Assembly: GCA_958444395.1 (NCBI GenBank)
Contig: CAUCOL010000044.1
Location: 1 to 9,422 of the forward strand
Length of the DNA stretch: 9,422 bases
Source of the DNA: an uncultured Lachnospiraceae bacterium
Lineage (GTDB): Bacteria > Bacillota > Clostridia > Lachnospirales > Lachnospiraceae
Direction of reading: 5' to 3'
In this document: positions 5,301 to 9,422 of the stretch, one piece after another
Position numbering within the stretch: position 1 is the first letter of the stretch
Layout: each line of letters begins with the position of its first letter
Notes under the pieces: model-generated
The model's database searches: none
What the model was told of the DNA's origin: nothing
The model's input: the letters and a program-made list of their open reading frames with translations, nothing else
Position numbers and translations under genes: made by a program

Positions 5301-7410
5301 GATTTCCGCTTAATGCGGACTTATTCAGACTTAACCCTTTGGAATCTACTACTATGATCGCACAGGTTGCTTTCTTTCCGGTATGCTCTGTTTCTGCTGT
5401 GATCGTTACCGGAGTGTTGCTGGCAGATATCGCTGTAACCACACCATTTTCTACCGTTGCTACTGCATCATTGCTGGATTTCCAGATCACCTTCTCATCT
5501 GAGTTTTCCGGTGTCTGTGCAGCAGATAATGTAAAGGTATCTCCCTTATTTAAAGTTGCCTTTGTGTCTGATAATGCAATCTTTTCTGCACTCTGTAAGA
5601 CCTCAATCTCTATGCTCTTAGATATTAATGCATTACTTCTTGCCGTTGCCGTAAGAGAGATTGTGCCTTTTTTCTTAGCAGTGAAGGTCAGTAATGTATC
5701 ATCATTGACAGCAGTCGTCTTCTGTGCTTCTTCTATGATGCCTTCATTTCCGGAATAACTCCAGTCGATCTGATCCTCCGGTGCACTCCCGGACTCTGCT
5801 GAGATGCTGTACTGATCCCCGGTATATACCTGTATCTTTGTACCCTTAATCTCATCATTTCCCTGCTTAAACTTTAAAGCAGTCGTCAGTTTTGGATATA
5901 CATTCACCTGCAGTGATTTGCTGATATTTGCTACCGTGCCATCTGCTCCACTGCTCTCTGCCGTCCGGTTCGTTTTAAAACGGATCGAACAGGTTGTCTT
6001 CTGTGTAACAGTATCTTCCACTGTAATCTTAAACCGCTTGACATTCGTCGTCTCCGTTGTATTGACCGGCTCGACGGATATCAGATCTTTATCGCTTGCC
6101 TCAGCCACCAGCTCTTCGGTTGCCGTTGCCGGATCCTCACAGGCATCGACGTAGATCACATTATCATTTCTGAGATCCACGCTGTCTGACAATTTAACAT
6201 TATTCCGCATTAATATAATATCTGTCGCCTGCTTATAAACAACTACCGTACAGGTAGCCTTTACATTTTCATTCTCGGCAGATACCGTGATCGTTGTCTT
6301 TCCGGTTGCAACGCCCGTCACCTTTCCATTGGCATCGACTGTCGCAACTTTCGTGTCAGACGAATTCCAACTCCAGGTATCATTCGCTGTCGCCGGATCC
6401 TTCTCAAAGCGATCCAGCAGATCGATGGTTTTTCCTGCCTCTACATTATATTCTTCGCTTTTAAACTGCAGGTTCTCTGCACGAACCCACGGTTCAATGA
6501 CCATCTTTTTTCTGTATTCGATATTTCGTGGTGTAATGGCTATAAATTCATTTCCGGACTGTTTAATATTAGGCTCTGTTTTCGTTACCACTGTTACAGT
6601 AACATCTGCCTGGTCTAGTGCACGAAAGACAGCGTCTCTTCCATTTTCCGAACTAACTTCTGCATATCCGGATGCATCTGCACCATTGCTGTCCACTACA
6701 CTATAGCTGTAAATATCTGTTGTGGCTGTCTTGGAACGTCTTTCCTCGTTGTCCTTTGCGTTTACCGTAAGTGTTCTCTTATGGTTTGCCGGAACAGAAT
6801 TAGAGGAAGATGTCACACTATATGATGTGACCGGGTTTAATATTCTGACCAGTACACGAAGTGCTCCTCTGCCTTCTGCTATAAAACGAACATAAAATTC
6901 ATTCGATGAGGTAGTTGTCTTATCTCCGGCATAGAGCTTAAATACCGTCGTTCCCTCTTCTGTCTGAACCGACTCGATCTCCGCCATTCCATTTTCATAT
7001 ACTTTCCTGCAGTTGTTAGCTCCATCCTCAACAGCGTCACCGCCAAAAAATTCCTGGCTTCCCTTTGCCTGGTTGTCACTTCCGACGATCTCTGCAGACC
7101 AGCCGGCACCATCCACCTGAAACTGCAATGCAGTATTTACATCCATATATAAGATGGTGTCTGTTTTATTGATCGTCTGCGTCTTATAGGTATCACTATA
7201 TACCTTTGTTATTTCATCTGACGAATCAAACCTCTTCAACGTACTGTTATATGCTGCTTCATACAATACCGCATCGGTCAAGGCGATGCTCTCTGCTGCC
7301 GATGCCACTTTCACGACCCCCGGCCATCCTTCAAACGCCCCGCTGGTAAATACCATCGCAAGGATCAGTAGCCAGGCGGCAATACGATTTACATGCTGCT
7401 TCTTTTTCAT
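2380..7410 (-). CDS. Large secreted repeat protein with Big_2 Ig-like domains, MBG/YDG-like repeats and cationic Fn3 C-terminus
   Basis: 1676-residue predicted extracellular protein. The start at 7410 is chosen because AAGGAGG lies 6 nt upstream and because it opens a signal peptide: MKKK, hydrophobic core at 10-25, cleavage near ASA-A (38-39). Residues 40-310 match no family I recognise. Big_2-type Ig-like domains follow at about 311-390, 607-686, 687-773, 1288-1390, 1390-1473 and 1473-1565, marked by W-SSD-KVATV motifs; regions 391-605 are more divergent Ig-like. MBG/YDG-like repeats occupy about 873-1187 with the pattern YTG...DFT..Y.NN.NAG.A...GTGNF.GT...F.I. Residues 1584-1676 form a lysine-rich Fn3-like module. 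There is no LPXTG motif or C-terminal membrane anchor. A role in adhesion or cell-wall association is inferred from architecture only. No enzymatic domain was seen. The frame stays open upstream to 7536, but that part lacks a good start. Confidence 0.93.
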   Translation of the reverse strand: MKKKQHVNRIAAWLLILAMVFTSGAFEGWPGVVKVASAAESIALTDAVLYEAAYNSTLKRFDSSDEITKVYSDTYKTQTINKTDTILYMDVNTALQFQVDGAGWSAEIVGSDNQAKGSQEFFGGDAVEDGANNCRKVYENGMAEIESVQTEEGTTVFKLYAGDKTTTSSNEFYVRFIAEGRGALRVLVRILNPVTSYSVTSSSNSVPANHKRTLTVNAKDNEERRSKTATTDIYSYSVVDSNGADASGYAEVSSENGRDAVFRALDQADVTVTVVTKTEPNIKQSGNEFIAITPRNIEYRKKMVIEPWVRAENLQFKSEEYNVEAGKTIDLLDRFEKDPATANDTWSWNSSDTKVATVDANGKVTGVATGKTTITVSAENENVKATCTVVVYKQATDIILMRNNVKLSDSVDLRNDNVIYVDACEDPATATEELVAEASDKDLISVEPVNTTETTNVKRFKITVEDTVTQKTTCSIRFKTNRTAESSGADGTVANISKSLQVNVYPKLTTALKFKQGNDEIKGTKIQVYTGDQYSISAESGSAPEDQIDWSYSGNEGIIEEAQKTTAVNDDTLLTFTAKKKGTISLTATARSNALISKSIEIEVLQSAEKIALSDTKATLNKGDTFTLSAAQTPENSDEKVIWKSSNDAVATVENGVVTAISASNTPVTITAETEHTGKKATCAIIVVDSKGLSLNKSALSGNLDTSVAVQATVKNSDDSTVSQPIVKWSIDNEEVASLDKTEGEKVTVTMKKVGTAILTATYGQLTMTCPITAVLPLSDEDVEVSGIEPKQEFIYLPNGKVPDINVTAVNKKDSRASAGKAYTLTEGDGKDYVLKNSYTEGSSVGDYTISLGETGDKLYTGSRTIAYKVVKKDISDFKFPLEDTVYNGKAQKPEVKLTYKEGSDTQELVKGTDFKVTYTNNTNAGEATVKVEGTGNFTGTITETFTINPYAMEKLETVAIADQTYTGEALTPDVSLYRITKEEGKADTRTQLSKTTDFTAEYSNNVNAGTATIRVTGQENYTGTISVQFTIRPQEISGVSFANAENQTYTGAALKPEYIGTFKKQTIENGKDYTVTYEDNINVGTAKVTIAGKGNFTGTVNKSFRIDASDLTTDVTWAAIPDQYDCGTAMEPELDITNGTIDLVRNVDYTAKFTNNVNEGEASVEITGTGNFKGKLTKTFNIVKKDIRYPATDIEIKQLTGAELVNGKIYVNVGQPMLYLIKAVNGGVCDDIVMASYISAKDDFFEGGTTNVTDGTSATLMLVGKKPGTTQIRLLTKTGISKTIDVIVNSPATALKLQAVDEKNTKVDITDGQFSMLQNHTLQITPVFTPTDSTDQVQWSIDDTSIASISEDGVLTALSQGTVKVTATTLPSELSEGGVVAKTTITILKNEPATSITLDKNTLVMKAKETATLVATILPETNTEQIVWSSSDEKVATVDSAGKVTAVGKGTAIITCSNFQNNISDTCTVTVSTPATGIELNVKEQTLKAGESIKITASLQPATAEDQFEWTSSDEKVATVASDSGDSTGNSQTATVKGIKEGKVTIKVTSKTTKKTANCTIVVSGTSDKKDDKTQGTDNTEQLAKAKIKKAKNVKGKKISVSWGKVAGAEGYQVAYGVKSSVKKAKIKSVKKTALTLRKLKKKKTYYIRVRAYKTVDGKKVPGAWSAAKKVKVKK
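2383..2661 (-). other. Region coding for the lysine-rich Fn3-like C-terminal module
   Basis: It encodes the last 93 residues, with 29 lysines, 3 arginines and only 2 acidic residues. Fn3 hallmarks are visible: ISVSWGKVAGAEGYQVAYG, then TALTLRKL and TYYIRVRAYK. It follows a polar linker (GTSDKKDDKTQGTDNTEQ). The strong positive charge could hold the protein to anionic wall polymers, an inference from composition. Confidence 0.75.
2847..3111 (-). repeat. Near-identical DNA repeats in adjacent Big_2 domains
   Basis: The 19-base sequence CAACCGTTGCGACCTTCTC (plus strand) occurs exactly at 2847-2865 and 3093-3111, and similarity continues into the following bases. Both copies encode the SSDEKVATV core of consecutive Ig-like domains, which suggests relatively recent domain duplication or gene conversion. 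Confidence 0.7.
3850..4790 (-). repeat. Four tandem MBG/YDG-like repeats within the surface protein
   Basis: There are four units of about 75-85 residues, with boundaries near 4790, 4555, 4300, 4075 and 3850. Each ends in a block like NAGEATVKVEGTGNFTGT then FTI. Units 1-3 begin with Y(N/T)G; unit 4 has YDCG instead. DNA similarity is visible too, for example AAAGTTACCTGT near 3891 and 4597. Confidence 0.8.
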
Positions 7411-7416
7411 ATGCTT

Positions 7417-7423
7417 CCTCCTT
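7417..7423 (-). promoter_or_regulatory. Ribosome binding site of the surface protein
   Basis: AAGGAGG on the minus strand lies 6 nt before the ATG at 7410-7408. This near-ideal site fixes the start and excludes the longer frame reaching 7536. Confidence 0.9.
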
Positions 7424-7424
7424 T

Positions 7425-7460
7425 TCATAACCCTAAGTATCTTATAATCCCATGACCCAT
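7425..7460 (-). CDS. Possible 11-residue upstream ORF in the surface-protein leader
   Basis: The minus strand reads ATG at 7460 and encodes MGHGIIRYLGL, with TGA at 7427-7425. AAGG lies 6 nt upstream of its ATG. Its stop is 1 nt before the surface gene's AAGGAGG, so ribosomes ending there could influence initiation at 7410. It may be chance; no conservation data are available. Confidence 0.25.
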   Translation of the reverse strand: MGHGIIRYLGL

Positions 7461-7481
7461 TCTGAACCTTGACACATCCCT

Positions 7482-7558
7482 GACTGCCCTTTCTCCAACG
7501 GGCATCCGGTTTCACACAGACTGCGCCGTTCTGCATATCTCTTATGCCACGACAGCCC
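7482..7558 (-). other. Structured 5' leader of the surface-protein mRNA
   Basis: Two minus-strand hairpins lie between the promoter and the start codon. GTCGT and ACGGC enclose an inner GCATA-AGAGA-TATGC hairpin within about 7554-7525. GGATGCCC (7507-7500) pairs with GGGCAGTC (7489-7482) with one mismatch and a 10-nt loop. The leader is about 170 nt long. I compared it by eye with c-di-GMP-I and -II riboswitch motifs and found no match. Function unknown. Confidence 0.4.
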
Positions 7559-7586
7559 CTGTTTATCCAGACGGATTCATAGTTCT

Positions 7587-7615
7587 ATTTTACCACAGCC
7601 CCCTGCCACATACAA
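7587..7615 (-). promoter_or_regulatory. Promoter of the surface-protein gene
   Basis: On the minus strand TTGTAT (7615-7610), a 17-nt spacer and TAAAAT (7592-7587) form a sigma-A-like promoter with a TGn extended -10 (TGG). The start would be near 7580, leaving a leader of about 170 nt. Confidence 0.7.
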
Positions 7616-7658
7616 GCAACTATTTTGCTCAAACAACACCGAAAGAGCCCGCCAAAGA

Positions 7659-7768
7659 TTTGGAAAATCCGCTTGTCTGAGAAATTCAGATCTTTTGACA
7701 CCTTAATCTCTTAAGGTATTTTCTTTGTTTTCTTTGGTAAAAAGGGGGGTTATACAAATTTTTCCAAA
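7659..7768. repeat. Widely spaced 9-bp inverted repeat
   Basis: TTTGGAAAA (7659-7667) and TTTTCCAAA (7760-7768) are perfect complements separated by 92 bp, between the two divergent promoters. The first copy sits in a small dyad GATTT-GGA-AAATC (7657-7669). They may be paired binding sites for a regulator that loops DNA, or a coincidence in AT-rich sequence. Confidence 0.3.
7695..7722 (+). promoter_or_regulatory. Candidate distal abrB promoter with operator-like dyad in its spacer
   Basis: TTGACA (7695-7700), a 16-nt spacer and TATTTT (7717-7722) form a possible promoter. The spacer carries the dyad ACCTTAA-TCTC-TTAAGGT (7700-7717), placed where a bound repressor would block RNA polymerase. 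The -10 match is weak. Confidence 0.4.
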
Positions 7769-7796
7769 AACTTTATTTTCTTCGGGTGTTCTTTTA

Positions 7797-7825
7797 TTGT
7801 ATTGCCCCGTCGTCTGTGCTATATT
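7797..7825 (+). promoter_or_regulatory. Proximal abrB promoter
   Basis: TTGTAT (7797-7802) is followed after 17 nt by TATATT (7820-7825), with a TGC extension directly before the -10. The expected start is near 7832, giving a leader of about 110 nt. The -35 and spacing are identical to those of the divergent surface-protein promoter. Confidence 0.7.
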
Positions 7826-7836
7826 ATGTGGCAAAT

Positions 7837-7868
7837 CATACGGTATCGAATTTTCGATGCATCGTATG
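7837..7868 (+). promoter_or_regulatory. Compound dyad just downstream of the abrB start
   Basis: CATACG (7837-7842) pairs with CGTATG (7863-7868), and ATCGAA (7845-7850) pairs with TTCGAT (7853-7858). CGATGCATCG at 7855-7864 is also a perfect palindrome. The inner part reads TATCGAA and, inverted, CATCGAA; these resemble the Spo0A box TGNCGAA with one and two mismatches. It may be an operator or an mRNA hairpin. Confidence 0.5.
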
Positions 7869-7929
7869 TTTCCAGAGCATTGACACTTAAGAGAGCCGTC
7901 ACCCTCAAGAACATGATGGCTGCGACCTG

Positions 7930-7936
7930 AAAGGAG
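7930..7936 (+). promoter_or_regulatory. Ribosome binding site of abrB
   Basis: AAAGGAG lies 7 nt before the ATG at 7944. It fixes the start. Confidence 0.85.
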
Positions 7937-7943
7937 ACATTAG

Positions 7944-8207
7944 ATGAAAAGTACCGGAATTGTCAGAAAATTAGATGAGCTTGGAAGAATCACACTTCCG
8001 ATCGAGCTGCGACGCACGCTGGGGATCACTGAACGTGAGGAACTGGAGATCTTCGTAGACGATGATAAGATCATCCTCGCCAAATATGAACCCCAGGACA
8101 TCTTCACCGGCGATAAGCGTGGACTGATCGAGTACCACGGCAAAAAGGTATCTCGTAAAAACATACAGGAAATGGCAAAAATCGCCGGGATCCTTCCGGA
8201 CGAATAA
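7944..8207 (+). CDS. abrB: AbrB/SpoVT-family transition-state transcriptional regulator
   Basis: 87-residue DNA-binding protein. The N-terminal swapped-hairpin domain (about 1-50) begins MKSTGIVRKLDELGRITLPIELRRTLGI, closely matching Bacillus AbrB. The basic residues R8, K9, R15, R23 and R24, which contact DNA in AbrB, are all present. The C-terminal part (about 51-87) is short and differs from the Bacillus oligomerisation domain. The family works as dimers or tetramers that bind AT-rich, weakly conserved sites and repress stationary-phase genes such as those for surface, biofilm or sporulation functions. The gene is monocistronic, divergent from the large surface protein and convergent with uraA. 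It ends in three in-frame TAA codons running into the terminator stem. Regulation of the neighbouring surface gene is plausible but inferred. SpoVT or Abh would be alternative names. Confidence 0.93.
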   Translation: MKSTGIVRKLDELGRITLPIELRRTLGITEREELEIFVDDDKIILAKYEPQDIFTGDKRGLIEYHGKKVSRKNIQEMAKIAGILPDE

Positions 8208-8208
8208 T

Positions 8209-8255
8209 AATAAGGGGCTGCCGCGCAAAAAAGATTTACACGGCAGCCCCTTATT
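8209..8255. terminator. Bidirectional intrinsic terminator between abrB and uraA
   Basis: AATAAGGGGCTGCCG (8209-8223) and CGGCAGCCCCTTATT (8241-8255) form a perfect 15-bp stem with a 17-nt loop. The 3' arm ends in CCCCTTATT on both strands. The minus direction continues ATTATT, giving a U-rich tail. It can serve both convergent genes. The left arm begins 1 nt after the abrB stop codon. Confidence 0.9.
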
Positions 8256-8258
8256 CAT

Positions 8259-8273
8259 CCGGAGAATTTCCGG
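8259..8273. repeat. Small dyad CCGGA-GAATT-TCCGG
   Basis: Perfect 5-bp arms lie in the short gap between the bidirectional terminator and the uraA stop codon. No function is evident. The rest of 8274-8333 shows nothing recognisable. Confidence 0.3.
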
Positions 8274-8333
8274 TCAAATGAGCGTTTCAGACTACCCTCT
8301 GACGTATGGAAAGTTCTCATGGATCACACAGCT

Positions 8334-9422
8334 TTAAGATGCATGTATGCCACGGTTCTCATCCCCGGCTTCATTAACACCAAATTCATAATCATTGCCC
8401 GGCAGGATCGCATTCAGAAGAATACCGGCGATCGCTGCGATGGCAAGCGCAGTCAGCGTAATAGACGTTCCTGCGATCGTAAACGTAATACCATCGCTGA
8501 ATCCCAGACCACAGACAAAGATCACTCCGGCTATGATCAAATTTCTGGACTTCGTCAGATCGACTTTATTCTCTACGACGTTTCGTACACCAATAGCGGA
8601 GATCATACCGTACAGCATGAAGCTGACACCACCGATAATAGCAGCCGGCATCGTACTGATCAGAGAAGATACTTTGGGAATAAAGCTGACGATGATCGCA
8701 AAGACTGCAGCGATCCGGATCACTCTCGGATCATGTACACGGCTCAGCTCCAGTACACCTGTATTCTCGCCATATGTTGTATTGGCAGGTCCACCGACCA
8801 GACCGGCAAGAGAGGTTGCAAGTCCATCTCCCAGCAACGTTTTGTGAAGACCCGGCTCTGCCAGATAGTTCTCTCCAACCGTAGCAGAGATAGCAGAAAT
8901 ATCACCAACATGTTCCATCATCGTTGCGATCGCGATCGGTGCCATTACCAGGATCGCCGTAACATCAAATCTGCAGATGCGCATCGGCGGCAGACCAACG
9001 ATCTTTGCTGCTGCAATCGATGAAAAGTCCAGAATCGCCGTTCCGTCTGGATTCGTCAGACCGCAGGCATTCATGATGACCGCAACCAGGTAGGAGATCA
9101 CGACACCCATCAGAATCGGAATGATCTTGAACATTCCTTTTCCCCAGATATTAAATACAATGATGACGATCAATGCTACCAATGCCAGAAACCAGTTCTT
9201 AGAGGCATTATTGATCGCAGAAGATGCCAGGCTCAGACCGATACAGATAATAACCGGACCTGTCACAACCGGTGGGAGGAAGCGCATCACTCGTTTTACC
9301 CCAACCAGACGAATGATCGCGGCAAACACCAGATACATCAGCCCGGCAACAAAGATCCCGCCGCAGGCATACAGTGCCTTTTCATTTGCTCCCATCGTTG
9401 CGTAAATACCTGTTTTCAGATT
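8334..9422 (-). CDS. uraA: Uracil permease, NCS2 family (partial, N-terminus off the right edge)
   Basis: Inner-membrane proton-coupled uracil transporter for pyrimidine salvage. The visible 362 residues begin NLKTGIYATMGANEK at the window edge and include NCS2 hallmarks: FLPPVVTGPVIICIGLSLA, then MMEHVGDISA (E170, H171, D174 of the visible part) and NTTYGENTGV (E219). E170 and E219 correspond to the substrate-binding E241 and E290 of E. coli UraA and keep the same 49-residue spacing. D174 occupies the position of H245 in UraA. Many hydrophobic membrane segments are present. Roughly 70 N-terminal residues are missing, judging from alignment with UraA. The start, ribosome binding site and promoter are outside the window. 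The C-terminus ends in a polar tail and TAA at 8336-8334. Xanthine permease is less likely because motif spacing and sequence follow UraA. Confidence 0.93.
   Translation of the reverse strand, partial: NLKTGIYATMGANEKALYACGGIFVAGLMYLVFAAIIRLVGVKRVMRFLPPVVTGPVIICIGLSLASSAINNASKNWFLALVALIVIIVFNIWGKGMFKIIPILMGVVISYLVAVIMNACGLTNPDGTAILDFSSIAAAKIVGLPPMRICRFDVTAILVMAPIAIATMMEHVGDISAISATVGENYLAEPGLHKTLLGDGLATSLAGLVGGPANTTYGENTGVLELSRVHDPRVIRIAAVFAIIVSFIPKVSSLISTMPAAIIGGVSFMLYGMISAIGVRNVVENKVDLTKSRNLIIAGVIFVCGLGFSDGITFTIAGTSITLTALAIAAIAGILLNAILPGNDYEFGVNEAGDENRGIHAS

Noticed and set aside
5159..5758. 199-residue plus-strand ORF inside the surface-protein gene
   Set aside because: It is the antisense reading of a repetitive coding region, with hydrophobic low-complexity composition, no ribosome binding site and no recognisable domain.
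7411..7536. Longer N-terminus for the surface protein, starting at 7536 or at the ATG at 7428
   Set aside because: Both lack a good ribosome binding site and put charged or Cys-rich residues before the signal peptide. AAGGAGG and a classical signal peptide place the start at 7410.
7482..7558. c-di-GMP riboswitch upstream of the surface protein
   Set aside because: Such switches often precede clostridial adhesin genes, but neither the GEMM core (GCACAGGGCAAACC) nor type II core sequences could be found here.
7880..7917. Third abrB promoter with TTGACA at 7880-7885
   Set aside because: No -10-like hexamer lies at 16-18 nt; the nearest AT-rich candidate is 26 nt away.
8319..9023. Plus-strand ORFs opposite the permease gene
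   Set aside because: They are antisense shadows of the NCS2 permease, without ribosome binding sites or family resemblance.

Overview
The window looks like chromosomal DNA from a Gram-positive anaerobe of the Clostridia, most likely a Lachnospiraceae-type gut bacterium. This is inferred from moderate GC content, strong AGGAGG-type ribosome binding sites, sigma-A-like promoters, a SAM-I (S-box) riboswitch, an AbrB/SpoVT-type regulator and a very large Ig-like repeat surface protein. No mobile element, CRISPR array, tRNA or rRNA was seen.

Layout from left to right. (1) Positions 1-410 hold no protein gene. On the minus strand they carry a complete SAM-I riboswitch unit: promoter, aptamer and intrinsic terminator. 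It drives a gene that lies just off the left edge. (2) Positions 440-2017, minus strand, encode a DEAD-box RNA helicase with a C-terminal DbpA-like RNA-binding domain and a GTG start. (3) Positions 2018-2379 are a structured intergenic region holding the helicase leader and -10 element, a strong hairpin that probably ends the upstream transcript, and a second nested hairpin with a C-rich linker between the two. (4) Positions 2380-7410, minus strand, encode a 1676-residue secreted repeat protein: signal peptide, unrecognised N-terminal region, many Big_2-type Ig-like domains, four MBG/YDG-like repeats and a strongly cationic Fn3-like C-terminus. (5) Positions 7411-7943 are a divergent regulatory region with promoters for the surface protein (minus) and abrB (plus), a structured leader with a small upstream ORF, and several inverted repeats. 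(6) Positions 7944-8207, plus strand, encode an 87-residue AbrB-family regulator. (7) A 15-bp bidirectional terminator separates it from (8) a convergent NCS2 uracil permease gene, minus strand, which runs off the right edge.

The genes do not form one pathway. The likely regulatory relationships are: AbrB, encoded divergently from the surface protein, may control the shared intergenic region; and the helicase gene has no obvious terminator of its own, so its transcript may run into the SAM-I riboswitch. The least described elements are the big surface protein and the paired hairpins in its 3' region, which could be a small RNA.
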